A DNA stretch of 64,000 bases from Balamuthia mandrillaris (Eukaryota; Discosea; Longamoebia; Balamuthiidae), in assembly GCA_031835245.1 (NCBI GenBank), contig JAVKOQ010000089.1, positions 1 to 64,000 on the forward strand, written 5' to 3'. Positions 24,992 through 38,600 of this stretch are shown here, piece by piece (positions within the stretch are counted from its first letter, which is position 1; each line of letters opens with the position of its first letter). A program made the position numbers and the translations under genes. The notes beneath the pieces were generated by a model that worked only from the letters and a program-made list of their open reading frames with translations, was not told where the DNA came from and did not search any database.

Positions 24992-26798
24992 ATGAGTGAT
25001 TCGAAGGGCCAAGTGTCTTCTCCATCAAGCTGGAACCGCAACCGAAGAGAAATAGACCGCTGCAACGTCTTCGTTAAGTACTTGCCATCTGATTTCAGGG
25101 ATGGGGAGCTTCGTGAGCTTTTTTCTCAATGCGGCAAGGTAGTAAGTTGTAAGGTTATGGTGGATCACCAAACCCAAGGAAGTTTGGGATATGGGTTCGT
25201 ATTTGGTTCTTTTGGCCTACCGTTCATGCTGACCAAAACCATAACCACCAGATTCGTTCGCTTTTCCTGTGCAGAGGAGGCACGAATGGCCATAAAAACC
25301 ATGACGGGCCACCACGTTCAAAACAAAACCCTCCTTTGCAAACTCTCAAACCTCTGTGTCGCTTCAGTCGCCTTCTACCAATCTTTATGTCAAACCTTTG
25401 CCCTCACAGATGAACGAAGGTTCGGCCATCTGGTTTTGTTTAGCTGGCATATTCACTTCTCTCCACGTGTTGCTTGCTAACCAAATGCTTTGATACAACC
25501 AGAGCAATTAAAAGAAATGTTTTCAAAGTTTGGCAACATAGTTGAGTGCAAAGTCATGGTTGATAAAAAAACTGGAAAGAGCAAACAGATTGGCTTTGTC
25601 AGGTACAACCCTCTTCACTTGCTAGAGAAGCAGCTGCTCGTACTCAAAAATTATGCTCTCTCTCTCTCTCTCTCTCCTGCTCTCTATATTTCAGGTTTAC
25701 AAATGTGGAAGATGCCTCGGCGGCTCTAAGGGAAATGAATGGATCAAAGTTGTCGGCTGATGACCCAATTCTCGTTGGTAAGTGTGAGAGATTTTATCCA
25801 TGAGTTCGTGTTTACACCTTTCCACAGTAAAGTATGCAGAAACAGACACCCAAAAAGCAGCTCGGAAAGCACGAAAGCTGGCTTCCCAGCACGCCTCAGC
25901 AGTACGCGAGGCCACCAGCCATCTGTTATACCGAGGACCGGAACTTCCTACCCAGGTACCTCTAGCATGCAGGTTGGGAAGAACTCTTACTAACCTTTAT
26001 CGTCATCCTCGACCAAACAATAGACAGTTATCCCGATGTGCTCTACAATACCTTTACCGTACTATCCCGCCCATAACCTCCCAACGGGAGTTCTCCCAGC
26101 AGGTCCTCCCCACCATTCGGGATTGCCTGCAATGAGCGGCCCTCCCCATTCAGCATACGAAATCCCTCATTATGGCGGAGTTGCTTACCAACACGTGGCC
26201 GCCTATGCTCCCCCTTCTCCCCTGCACAGCCCTCCAACACCCATGTCAATCGTTCATTACTCGCCTCCTCATGCTCCTACCCCTATAATCAACGGGATGG
26301 TAATAACTCCCAGCCAAACTCCAACTTTTCCTCAAACGTCTCAGGTACTTTTCTCTCTCTTAAATATATTTCTTGTTTACCTAAAGCGCGCCCCTCCTCT
26401 TGATACATCCCAAGTCTCCACTGCCTTCCCTTGGTTACAACCTTTTTGTGTTCCATCTCCCCTCCGATGTCGATGATGTGGCCTTGGAGCATTTGTTTTC
26501 ACCGTTCGGGCAAATGGAAAGCGTAAAGGTTAGTTTGAAGCAGGGTAATTCTTAATATGGCTAACATAAACGAGTACAGGTCATCAAAGATAAGAAGACT
26601 GGAGAGAGCAAGGGCTATGGATTTGTGAAATACATCAGGATGGAAGATGCGATAAACGCCATTACATGTATGAATGGCTATCGCGTTGGCAACAAACATT
26701 TAAAAGTCAGCTTCAAGACAGGGCCTCCACCTGGTGCTTCCTCTACCTCACCAACACCCTACCCCGCTTTCATGACTGACGGGACTCTGAAAAGTTAA
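24992..26798 (+). CDS. Three-RRM RNA-binding protein, CELF/ELAV-like
   Basis: ATG 24992 (MSDSKGQVSSPSSWNRNRRE). RRM1: CNVFVKYLPSDFRDGELREL, KVVSCKVMVDHQTQGSLGYGF, VRFSCAEEARMAIKTMTGHH. RRM2: TNLYVKPLPSQMNE spliced to EQLKEMFSKFGNIVECKVMV and GFVR spliced to FTNVEDASAALREMNGSKL. A linker with Pro/Tyr-rich sequence follows, then RRM3: LFVFHLPSDVDDVALEHLFS, MESVKVIKDKKTGESKGYGF, MNGYRVGNKHLKVSF, and TAA 26796. Two tandem RRMs, a long low-complexity linker and a third RRM is the CELF/Bruno and ELAV layout, proteins that bind U-rich mRNA elements in splicing and decay. The reading frame shifts by one between the end of RRM1 (TLLCKLSN, about 25350) and RRM2 (about 25370); no normal intron explains it, so a sequencing indel or unrecognised feature is likely. 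Confidence 0.85.
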
Positions 26799-26939
26799 AA
26801 AAGACGCTCCTAAAAGCAGAATTGATAGACATACATAACACAAGCATCTTTAAAACAGAGAACAAAAGCGGGGCTGTAAATTTGTTTGTTTATAAACTAT
26901 AAAATAAGATATTATAATATAAGAATCATAAAAAAGAGC

Positions 26940-29900
26940 CTATTGGCCACGATATTGCTGTTGCCTTCCTTTGGCAAGTTCCATGCGAGCCTGCTCCAGC
27001 TGCTTCTCCAACCTTAGGATTTCGATCTGCTTCTCCAAGTCTGCCTTTGCAGACGGGGTGAGTGAAAGCCTTTTGTTGGAGGATTCTTCCTTCTCGGCTT
27101 CAGCAGCGGCCTTGGCAGCTTCCACCAGCTGAGAGGTGGCAGCTGCTACGGCCTTGGCTGCCGCTGACAGAGTCTTTTGGGATTGACTCGTGGGGTCAGC
27201 CTTGGCTCTGCTGGCTGCTACCAATTGAGCGGTAGCAGCAGCAACTGCTCGAGCTGAGGCGATCAACCTCTCCTCTTCGCACTTGCCTTGTGCTGAATCA
27301 TTAGCGTTTCTGACCAGTTCTTGAGTGGTGGCCGCAACGGTTTGGGCTGCGCTGATGAGACCGTTTGCCCAAGTAGGATCTTTACGGTAAAGGTGCTTGG
27401 TCTTGGGGTTCTTGCCCTTGGCCACACGTTCCTTCTGAGCTACGTGGGCGCCGCGCACCAAGGAAGCTGTGGCTTGCGTGATGGCTCGTGCTGCCTCAAT
27501 AATGGCCTCAGTAACTTCGAGTTCCCCAGGCTCGAAAACTTCTTTGCGGGGTCGGTCCATCAAGATCTTGGCCGAGTTTTCAATAACTTGGGCACATGCA
27601 CGAAGCTCCTTTTCGGCCAGTTCTTCAAGGTCCTCACCGGTATCTTCCTCCAAGGTAAGGCCTTGTCCACCAGGAAGCAGGTTAGCAGCAGCTACGACTT
27701 CTAGCAGATGGTCCGCACACTCTCGAGCAAGCGAGGAGACAGCGGCTTGACTCTGCAGGTTTTTTTCCTTGGAGGCGCTCTTGCAGGACTCGAGCAACCG
27801 CATAGCACACTCGGCTGTTAGTTTGGCGGCAGCGTCCAACTTTTTTCGTACCTCCAACTCCTGCGTAGTCTTTCCACCTCCTTTAGCGCAGAGCAGCAAC
27901 TCGTTGACAGCAGCAGAGGTAGACTCACAGGCGGCCATGAGCTCCTCTTGCGAGTTGCCACACCCAACCACCAGCTCACCGGTCGAGGCAGCCACAGAGC
28001 GTGCTGCCGAGACCACTCTCTCTGCATCAGCTGAAGAGTCTCCTTGGAATTGAGGAGAGTCGTACTTGCTGAGGATATCCTTGATGGCTCCTTTGGCTTT
28101 GTCGATCTCCATGATGCCTCTGGCTGACTGAGCGGCAGCTGTCTGGGCAACTTCGATGAGAGTGGAGATGGCACCTGCCGTAGATTGCAAGCTATCCCTC
28201 AGCACCTGCTGTACCAGGGGTTCTTGCCCTTTGCCGTGCGCATCTTTGCCGATGGAAAGCAGGTCCTGGGCCGCTCTCTGGCTGTCCTTGCAGGCATCGA
28301 TGAGCTTCTGCTGAGCTACCTTGTCTCCGCCAAGAGCGCCTGTAGCCTTGGTGAAACGGGCCAACTCCATGCCCAATACCCCCAAGGCTTTGGCTGTTCT
28401 TCCCAATTGGTCCTGGGAGGCCTGCACGCTCGATGCAAACGCCTTGCTGGCCTCTTGCATGTCTTTAGCGTTGCTGATAAGGGCGTTTTGGCATTGCTCC
28501 CAAGTCATTCCTGGAGCCAGCTCGTTAGGGTCTACTTGCCCTGCTGCGGCGAACAAGGATGAGGCATCCAGATCGGCAACCACCCGACCCAACTGGTAGA
28601 TAGCGTCCTCACATTCGCGCTCTCCTGATGGATTCAAAACGACATAGGTGAGTAATGATCTCAATGAATGGACTAGGAAAAAGCACAGAAAGACTTACCA
28701 GTAGCGCCAGCATAACAGGCGTCCAGTAACCTGGTAATAGCGCTGGTAACGCCAGCGAAGGCAGAGCCCATCGTTTGGTGGTGGGTGCGGTTCTTGGGGT
28801 CGTTGGCAACGTTCTTGGCCCCTTCCAACAGCTTGGCGCTGGCCGTGACGGCTGCTCTGCCCTCCGAGGTGAGGGCGGCACGAGCTTGCCCATCGGTGGT
28901 GCTGCTGGAAGCCTCCCTTACTGCAGCCACCACGACGGGTACCAAGGCTGCCACCGCCTTGGAGGCTGCGCCCATGTCGTCCACGTTGAGCTTCGACGAG
29001 TTGACCAGGTTGGACAGCTTTTTGACCAGCTCCTGCGTGTGAATGTTGAGCTCCACCTTGCACTCCTTGTAAGGCTTGCTGGCTGGAGAGAGAGGTTGAT
29101 CGAAGGCGTGGGCGGCCTCGCTTACCAACCTTAGCGCCTCCTCGATATCCCGCATGTTGGATACACCCGACTTGAGTGAGTTGGCAAAATTAAGAAGGGC
29201 CTGGTTGGCCTCTTTGCTCTTGTTAGCAACATCCGCTGGAGAGCCCTTCCCTGCCGCGCTCTCTCTGACTGTCCGCAGCAAGCCCAACATGCACTCTGCC
29301 AGTTCTTTTCCCAGTATGATGAGGGAGCGCTGGGTGTCTTTGTTGGAAGTGGTGGCTGCTGCTGACTTTATGAGGCCGACCAGGTGGGGCACGTGGCGTT
29401 CGGTGGAAGTGGCTGCAGCCGGCCGCTGCTGTGAAGCAGCTGGATCTGCAAGTTGCTTGATATCCGCAGCAATATCGCGCATGAGCACACCCAGCTCGTG
29501 CTGGCAATCCTGGTGGGTCTTTCCGGGGGTACCCTCCAGTTGCCCAAACGTGGCCGCGATGCCTGCAGAGGCTAATTCTCCAATGCAATTCTCGAGGGCT
29601 TCGATGGCGTTATCGCACTCCTTGACACCTGGAGAGAGGGCCGTAGCCGCGTGTTCCAGGGCCTCGATGGCTATCGGCATGTTGTTTGCTGCAGAGGAGA
29701 GCTTCATCTGGGCAGTGTTGTTCTTAGGATTGCCACAGACGTCGGCAGAAGCGCTGAGCACCCTCTGTGTGGCCTCCACCAGCGACCTGGTAGAGGACAA
29801 CAATTGGTCAGTGGCTGCGTCTCCTCCAGTGGAGACCGCCAACTTAAAGTCCCGGAGAGCAGCAAATCCCGCATCTATTTGGTGAGGAGCAACGCCGCTC

Positions 29901-32900
29901 CGTGCACTTCTCGCAAGAGAGGCAGCGGACGTGGCTAGTTTCTCGGTGGCTAGGATGGTGTTTCTTCTTTGGGTAGGATCAACGTTGTTAGAGGTGGCAG
30001 TAGCCTTGGCTTGGGCCACAATGGCCGTGGCAGCCTGTGTCAAGCCCTTGCACGCTATCACTACTTTCTTGGTGTTATCAGCGGCTCTCAGCTCATCAAG
30101 AGCGTGGGCGGCTTGGATGGTGGCGCCTGCGAACTGACGAGGGACAGCGCTAGCCTGGCCGCTGTTGGAGGCTGCTGTGTTGGACACATCGACTGCCTGA
30201 TCCACTGCATTGACAGCCCTAAGAGAGAGGGAGCCCAGCTTGTCTGGAGAGGTTCTGGCGCAGGTCACAATGCCCGAAGTGGCCTCACCAAGGGCTTGAA
30301 GGGCTGTGGGCAGTTCGTTGAGTGGGCGTTCCTCGCTAGGCACTCCTCGGTCCAGCTTTTCAAGCGCACGGGCCAACAGGTTTAGGGCCTCTTTGATCTG
30401 CTTTTGACCAGGCTGAGCGGAGCCAAGAGCATCGAGCATCTCTTGCAAGAGACGGCTGACAGAGTTGGCAGCAGCCAAGAGATTGCCCTTGGAGGAGGCC
30501 CCTCCAGTGGTGGCTGATATTTTAGCAAGCTCAATGACTTTGGCGCCCTGGTAAGCCATTTCTTTGGCGGTGGCCACCAGTTTCTCTGTCGCTTCTGAGT
30601 CAGGGCAGGAGGAGGCTGCAGCGATGGCTGCATTTACGAAAGGAGATACAGCGGCGGAGGCCATCTTGGCAGCAGGCACTAAGCCTTTCAGGTTGCTCTC
30701 CGCTGTTACGGTAACGTTCTGCACGGCGGCAGCGTAGGAACGGGCTGCCGCCACTAGTTGATCGGCTTTGGCAGGAAAGTCTCCACAGCTGCCCGGCGAG
30801 AACTTGATGCGATTGGCTTCGTTGCTGAGCATAGTGGCGGCCTCGTCCAGGTCCTTCGTGTCGATGCCACGAGCGATGTTGACGAGAGAGGCCAGCGTGT
30901 TGGTCAGGTCTTGTCCGAGAGAGGTCAACTTGTTTCTCATCTCCATGTTGGTTGGGTTGTGGGAGAGCTTGTTGGCGCCCTCGATGAGATCACTGCTGCG
31001 GGCACAAAGGTTCTTAGAAGCAGCAATAATGCTTTTTTGTGTGGAACTGTCAGGGACGTAGCTGGTGAGGGTCTTGGCTGCGTTAACCACCTGATAGGTG
31101 GCGCCAGCCGTGTTCTTGGCAGCAGGGCCAACGTCATCCGGTGTATTGAGGGCAGCCTCCTCCAGCGGGGGAATCGACTCCTGCAGGCTCTTGGCTGCAA
31201 AGTCCAATAAGTCCAGTGCAGAGTCAGCATTCTGGCCTGGGAACTTGGGCAGAGTGCCAGCCTCGGCAGCAAAGGCAGCAGCTTCCAGGTCGGCGGCCAT
31301 GTAGGTAATCTGCTCTAGGGCCTTGCCGACTTCTTTGGTGGGGCCTGCCATGGAGATGGCTTGCGTAGCCACCATCAACTTTTGCAACGCGGCTGCCGCT
31401 TCGTCCGCTGCCGAGTTAAGGCTGGTTTTTTTAGTGAGGTCGGCGATATGCGGGATGGAGCGCTTAGAGGTGGCCACGAGGTTGGCCAAAGGAGGAGCTG
31501 ACTGCTTGCCAGCAGCAAGGAGGTGCTCCTGGGCAGGGCCATCGGTGTGGAAATCGTTGGCATATCTGATGGAGTTGACCAATTCGGCCAGAGCACCTGC
31601 GGCAGTCCTTGCTGCCTCCAGCAGGCTTTTCTTGGTCTCCTCGTTGCGCGCTCCGGAGGCGCTGCTGGTGGAGGTGGCGATGAGGGCTGCGCTGGAAGCA
31701 GCCGCTGCTTTGGCCCAGTATCGCACGCTCTCCATGACGGCACTCTTACCGTCGTTCAACAGGGCTTGGGCGGCGGCTTCCAGAGCAGCGGCGCTGGATT
31801 CCACCTGACCCATACTGTAGGAATCATTGGGATTGGCGCTAGCTTGACGGCAGGATGACACCAGCTTGGCACAGGCATCAGCCAGAGTCTTGGCAGCCAG
31901 CAGCAGTGAGTTGCGACTCTGTGGGTCTGCCGTAGTTGCCACCACCTTGGTAGCCTGCAGTACCTGATTTACAGCTTCTTGGATGGCAACGGAAGCCGGG
32001 TTTATGATCTTGGGGTCCTTCCTAGCGTTGCTCGTCAGGTTTTCAACGTTGGTGCGAATGGTCTGGACAGGTGTGAGAAAGTCCTGCGGTTCATTGCCTC
32101 TCTGCCCAGCACATGTGGAGCTGTCCATGAGCTGTGCAATAGCGTCTCCGACCACTTTGGCAGCCGCCCTCAGATTGGCGAGTGAATATTCATCGAGACC
32201 GCTGGCGGCCATAGCATCTAACAGCTGTTGATTTGCGGACTCCAAGGCTCGGCATACGGTTGCCACTTGGTTCTGACACTCAGGGTTGAGAATGGCAGGG
32301 GTAATAGCCGTTGTGGTGGTAAGTACACCGGCAGCTGAGACTGCCACTTGCTGGCAGCCCACGATGGCCCTTTGCCTCCTTTGTGGATCTTGAATGCCTT
32401 GTGCCAGGAATTTGGCCTCTCCCACTAGGGCTGAACTGGCCGCTGCCACCATCTTGGCCGACTCCAATATCAATTGTTGGGAGGGCTGATCCGCAAGGGT
32501 GCCTGCTGCAGCTGCATTGATATATGTGGCAGCACTTCGCAGTCCCAGCTGGGCAGCTCGGAAGGCTTCCATAGCCTGAGGGCTGTTGGGGTTTTTAGCG
32601 AGCTCGCTCGCTGCTTGGAACAGCTTCGCAACAGAGTCAGATAAGGCCTTGGCTCCATCCAACAGAGACACATCGTCTCCCGCCAGAGAAGCCTCGTGCT
32701 TGGCTGCCGCTATCAGATCCCTCAAATTCTGGTAGAGAGCTTTGGCTCTGGCATCGGCCTCTGGCCCTCCTGCTGGGGCAGCCGCTATGAATTGGGTGGC
32801 AGAGGCTTCCAGAGCAGCGAGCGCGTCGGCCAAGGCCATACCCGCACCATCCGATATGGCCAGAGCAGGATTCTCGAATTGGGAAACTATTTGGTTGGCA

Positions 32901-34590
32901 GCAGCAATGGCGGTTGCTAGATCCGACACAGAGATGAGCTGTGCATGCTGCCCCCCAAATCCTTCCCTGCCTGCGATCCTTCCCGAGACACCCAGCATTC
33001 CCTCCTGTCCTTGGCTTGGATCGAAGTTGCCCTGACCAAATGTGGAGGTTGTGGTGGAGTAGGCAGTGCCACGCACAGGGGCTATCTGTTCTTCCTCTGC
33101 CATGTCTCCGTCTTCATCATCAATAATGCGGGAAGCATCTAGTGTATGTCATATAAATTGGGTTGCCATATAATGGAGGTTACAGTCACGCTATCAGAGT
33201 ACAAAAGGCGAAGGCACAACAGACCTTTTCTGGTCTTCAATATGATATCTATGTAGCCTGCAATAAGCTGCGATATGGCCTCTCCTTCATCAGTTTGCAT
33301 AGAAATGTAGCTATCTTCATAGTCGCCAAAATCCATCGTGAAACTGGTGAGTGATGCTGCCCATCGCTTCAAGTGGGTTAACGGGTACTCTTTAATGACA
33401 GCCTAAGAGGTAACAGAGAGAATTTGTTGAATGAGATGGTGTGTGGGTTTCGCTGAAAGAATCTCTCTCTCTCTCTCTCTCTCTCTCCTTTGCGCAAATG
33501 TACCTTGGTTTCAAAATCCATTCGCATGATAGAATGTCGAGTAATGCCCAACGTTCTAGGAACCAACTTCTTCTTTACCTTCTCCTTGACGGTGAAGAAG
33601 GTGATACCATAGGTTTTCAGAGAACGACAAAGTTGCACATAGCGGTATTTAGCGTTAACTTCGGTCATGCCAATTAACTTGGCATACTCCTTTATGACAT
33701 CCTTTTCCATGTTCTTTGATTTGATATGTGCTGGAGATACAAACTCCTTCAGGCTTAAATCATAAGCAGGAGGACCAAGAACAAAGCATGGATGAGCAAT
33801 CGGTACATAGAGGCGAGGGATAGCATCAACATAAAACACTAAGGGAAAAAAGTGTGCGTACTTCATCCATCCAGGCTTAGCATGTCGGGAAGCAGTGTAG
33901 TCCCCTTGGGTAACCTGACATTTGAGGGCTGCAAGGTCTCGAGCTTCTTCACGGGTAGTGGGGTGGTCCCCTGATATGATGGCGTTACTTGCCTGTACAT
34001 ACAACAAATGGAGTTGAACGGGGTCCGTCCTGTCCACGTTGGCGTCGTTGAAGAAGAACTTTTTCTTAAGCAGCAGAATCTCTTCCTCGTTTACACCTTG
34101 TTCTTGCAAGGACACGCTGGGGTTGAGCCACTGGTTCGAGTCTTCTTTCTTGAGAGAAAATTCCTCGGGGTTCTTTATACCCATTTTGGTGCCGACGACC
34201 TCTGTTATTTGGGCCACGGTACTGCTGTCGTCCACCAATACAGTTTTTATGGTGTCATCCAAAAGTTTTATTTTGAGCTGTCGGTGTTTCTTTTTGTACT
34301 CTAGCTCCGTCTATGGAAATATGGTGCAAGAAGAAATAGGTCAACGGGTAGATCAAAGGGACAGACAGAGGAAAATGTACCCCACTCTGAAGGTCATAAA
34401 ATCGCAGGGTCTTTTCGGGCTTTAACCAACGCGGCTTCTCGCCGGCTTGAAATATGCCGTGGTCAACGCCGCCCGCTCCTGTCTTGTCTCTGATCTCTTT
34501 ACACATCTCCGAAACTGACATGTCGGGGTTAAAGCGCATGACCTTAGTGGTCCCCAAGGTCGACAGCTTGATCTTCAAAGACAGTGCCAT
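26940..34590 (-). CDS. Talin (FERM head, helical-bundle rod, I/LWEQ actin-binding module)
   Basis: Start ATG 34590 (MALSLKIKLSTLG), stop TAG 26940. The head is spread over several exons (34590-33138): F0 with MRFNPDMSVSEMCKEI, F1/F2 with VQLHLLYVQASNAIISGDHP, and F3/PTB with KRWAASLTSFTMDFGDY and GEAISQLIAGYIDIILK, the integrin-tail-binding lobe. A single exon of about 4.4 kb (28699 to about 33138) and a last exon (28624-26940) encode the rod, rich in Ala/Leu/Ser helices such as ALEAAAQALLNDGKSA. The C-terminus is the I/LWEQ (THATCH) domain (WANGLISAAQTVAATTQELV, LIASARAVAAATAQLV) and a dimerisation helix ending LAKGRQQQYRGQ. Total about 2,480 residues, as in Dictyostelium TalA; there is no villin headpiece, unlike TalB. 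It links adhesion receptors to F-actin. An intron near 33465 has a (CT)n tract that is purine-rich in sense. Confidence 0.95.
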
Positions 34591-35643
34591 CTTTGCCGCT
34601 ATTATTTGGGGTTTCCCCACACTCGAGCTTTATTCTTGTACACCGGTGAGCAGTTCCTTTGTAGGAGAACAAGGCGTTGAGTTCACATTAGCTGGCTAGA
34701 AACTTATAAATCAACGTACCAGTTGGAAGAGTCGGTCCTATCTATTTTCGTCTAGTTCTCCTACCGCTGTTGGGTGTGAGGAGGGATGTGCAAAGTAACA
34801 CCCAACGTTTAACAAACAAGCTATGCTATGAAAAGTGCACGACAGGAGTGATGAATAAGAGGGTTGTAGGGTGCGTTTGTGGTGTAATAAAAGAAAAATA
34901 CCTTTTTGGTTGTGTTGTTGGTTCGCTGCTGCGTCGCTGCGTCGAGGAAACGTTCGCTTGAGGGGTTTGGTTCTGCCCCCTTTTTTTTGTTTGCTTCTAG
35001 TTTGATGAACCGACACCCACCACAAAACAGCAACACTAAAAAAAACCACCAATCAAAAGAGGGGCGTTGTCGGGCTGAGCCTTAATCCTGCAGTATATCA
35101 GGTCAGCAAAAGGTCATGTCGAGCTCAGGTGACATCACGTATTACCTTTTAAAGGAAAACACACGTCAGCAGAGCTGCCCTTCCCTTCGCCAGTTCTCTG
35201 GCTGCTCGCTAAAGGTAGTGAGCCCGTCTCCGTCCCCGCCGCCCCCCCCAAGGGGGACAAGACTAAAGAAACCAAACCCAAGGCCCCGCCCCAACGCACA
35301 AAGATCGAGGGAGCTCAAGCAAGCCGACCGTTAACAAGCACACCTTTAAAGACATACAGTACAGTTCAACGGAAAGTTTGGGTCAGGCCTGGTTCCTTCC
35401 TTCATTCATTCATCCCCGTTCATCTCTTCCAATAAAAACGCCCAACGGCAAACCACCAACCACAAGAAGGAAAGGGTGCATAAGGACTTACCAATCGACC
35501 AGGTGGTTCCATTCCTTCAAGACACGTTCGTGCAGGCATTACTATTGGGAACGAAGTTCGGTGGGTGAGCAGCCACACGCAACACGCTAGAAGCAAAGGA
35601 TCGGCAGCTGCCGGGTTGTTTGGAAGAAAGAAGAAGGCATAAA
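34591..35643. promoter_or_regulatory. Bidirectional intergenic region between talin and RhoGEF
   Basis: About 1.05 kb separating two divergent start codons. Contains a short C-rich stretch (35226-35260) and, at 35422-35440, the 19-mer ATCTCTTCCAATAAAAACG discussed separately. No gene is recognised; several open frames here have no motif. Confidence 0.5.
35422..35440 (+). promoter_or_regulatory. 19-nt promoter-like element (copy 1)
   Basis: ATCTCTTCCAATAAAAACG, ending 204 bp before the RhoGEF ATG. The identical 19-mer lies at 54731-54749, 200 bp before the PP2C ATG on the same strand. It joins a CCAAT word to an A-rich TATA-like stretch, so a core-promoter role is plausible. Confidence 0.5.
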
Positions 35644-38600
35644 ATGAGCAAAAAAACAAGAGCAGTAAGCCTGACAAAGGCGGCACGCACCCTGGAAGAC
35701 CCCAATGGGGACCCTTGGAAAAGTAAGTACGCCGCACAACATTTTGCGAGTGAAGAAAGGTGAGCTTGTCTTTTGTGTTTAATCTGTGTTGGCAGCCCCG
35801 CGCACCATAGCCATGCGGCCAGTGCAGTTGAGAGAGGCTCCGATGACCTTTGGCGAGTCGGTGGAAGCTGGCATCTTGTCCTCTCTGCCTCGTGAAGAGA
35901 AGATTCGACAAGAGGTCGTCTTTGAGCTGATCGAAACAGAGACGAAATACAATAACGACCTTGGCATTGTAGAAACGGTGAACCTGACTTTCTTTTTGTT
36001 TTGTGCTGTGTGTTGGCCTCTTTGCTGACGCTCGTCGTGCTTGTTCACTTCTTTTGGCCTTTTTTGCTTCGCGAAGGTCTTTTTGGAACCCATCCGACAA
36101 AAGCAATTATTAACAAAGGAAGAAATAACGGCCTTGTTCAGCAACATCGAAGACATCATTTCCGTCAATGGCTCCTTCCTTCGCGTATGATGTTTTGGTG
36201 TTGAGCAGTGTACCTTCTGCCTCCCTCCCACACCAGACTAAACATTTCCACACTCACACCAATAGGAACTTAAAAAGCTGAAGCTGCAAGGCCCTGTTAT
36301 TCTTGACGTTGGCAAGCATATGCTTGAGTGGGTCTGTTGTCTCACTCACTCTTCTCTTCATCGTTCTCTTCTCTCTCTCTCTCTCACTTCTCTCTCTTCT
36401 CTCCCTCCCTTCTCTCTACTCTCACTTACTTCTCTCTCTCCCTCCCTTCTCTCTTTGCTTTCTGTTTACTTTTGCGGTCGTGGCTTGTGGACAGGTGGAA
36501 CCATTCAAGGTGTATGGCGTGTTTTGCAGCAACCACCGCCGCATTGTGGATAGAATCGACGACTTTAAACAGAAGAACAAACCCTTTGCTAAATTCTTAG
36601 AGGTTTGACACATGCGATTCCCACTGACCCGCTCTCTCCTCTTCTTTTCGTCTTACCATTTCCTCTGTGGTTTCTTTCCTATCTCACAGGATTGTTTTGT
36701 GCTGCCGGTATGCAGGCTGTTATCATTGGACAGTTTTCTAATGGCTCCATTGCAACGAATATGTAAATACCCTTTGTTGTTAAAGGTAAGTTTGTTGGAG
36801 GGATGGATGGCAATATTTTGTTTGATATAGAATCATTGAGAGCCCCCTTGAGAAATAGAAGATCTGCGAGAACACACCAGAAGGCCACTCGGATTATCAT
36901 ACCATACGGCAAGCAACGGAAGCACTGGAAAACATAGTTAAGATGATCAATGAACAAACGAGGGAGATGGAAAACATTGAAAAAATCCTCGCCATTCAGA
37001 ACAAGATAGAACAAAACGCCAACTCGGAGGTACTCTTGTTATAATCACCAGTTTTAGCATCATGCCCTAAGGGATTGAAATGTTGTGCTATGTGAAACTT
37101 AGAAGCTAGAATTGGTGGCGCCAGGGAGACACTTGGTGCGACAGGGGTTGTTGCATGTGCGCATAAGCTCCAGCCAATTCGAAGCCATGTTGTTTCTATT
37201 TAACGACCTGTTACTGGTCACAAAGCTGAACAAACAAGGGAACTACTTGCTAATTCATTCGCTTCCATTGGACCTTGTTCTGTTGAAAAATTGTGTTGTA
37301 GTAGGTGAGTAAAGTTTCTTCGATTTGAATATGTTGGCCTGGCTGACCCAAGTTCCTTAATCATTGATGCGTCTCCCACCCCCAGAAAAGGACTTTGAAG
37401 TGGTGAAAATGGGAGGCAATTCTTTCACATTCAACGCTCGTACGGCGGAGGAGGCTCGACTGTGGGTCAATGATCTTGAACGTTACACACAGCAGTGCTT
37501 AGCAGAGAGCGTACGGATTATGGAAGGTGGACATATGCAACGCTATGCCACTAATCCCAGAGGAGTGAATGGTTAGTCTTATTGCTGTTATCAAGCCTCA
37601 GACCAAACTTATCTTTCTCTTTGAAACAGCTCCTACATCAACAGGAACTCCCCAGACTGAAAAGCGAGCACGGAGAGAGGGACAATCAGAGCGACCCCCG
37701 CTCGAACGGCAGCCTCGCGCAAAGGGTCTTCATCGTAGAACATACTCTCTCGACAAGGATATAATTTTCGAACACACAAAACTTTCTCCTCGCCGATCAC
37801 CTCCTATAAGCAACGCCAATGAGGCGCCCTCTGAATTAACTTCCCCTCCGGCAGAAGCCTCAGCCAACGCTGAGGACTCACCTTCGCCAGCTACATCTCA
37901 AATACCTGCTTCAACCACTATTCCTTCTTCTGCCTCTTTAACACTTAATGTTGCTGAGCCCACAAAAGAGAATTCTCCTTCTCCTCCTCCTTCAGCTTCC
38001 CCAGGATCCGCTGTTTCAACCTCCGTTGCATCTCCGCATAGTCCGTCTTCCACCAACAATCACTCTTTCTCCACATTGCCTGCGCCCACCCCTCTAACCG
38101 CTACTGCCACTGCTACAAAAGAGCAATTTCCACCATCACTAGACCAGCTTCATGGTGAGGCAGACCAGGCTGTTACTTTGGACGGAGACGCACCACTGGA
38201 AGTATTTAAAGACAACTATGCGAAGGAGCTTAAATTGAGAACAGAAGCTGAGGCCTATTCCAAGGCCTTGGCAGAGGAGTTAGCCAAGCTCAAGAGAAAA
38301 CACCGCTACCATAGGGAGAAGATAATACGCGTTGAGAAACGGTACCGTGAAAAGGAAAAGCAACGCAGCAGAGATGACCAAGCCAAATCCAAGCTTCTTT
38401 CCAAATACAAGTTCGAGAACCGTAGCCTTCGAGAGGATAACGCGAGACTGCGAGATGAGCTATCCTTCGAACAAGAGGAGAATACTTACCTCAAGCTGCA
38501 ATTAGAGGCTTCCGAAGAGAGCATGTCTTCAATGAAACAGCTGCTCGCCTTATACTCCAAGCAACTTGACATGCTCACTGCCACCTTGAACCACAACAAC

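Noticed and set aside
27321-32231. Numerous plus-strand frames of 60-240 codons opposite talin
   Set aside because: Shadows of the alanine- and leucine-rich talin rod; no start context, motif or splice logic of their own.
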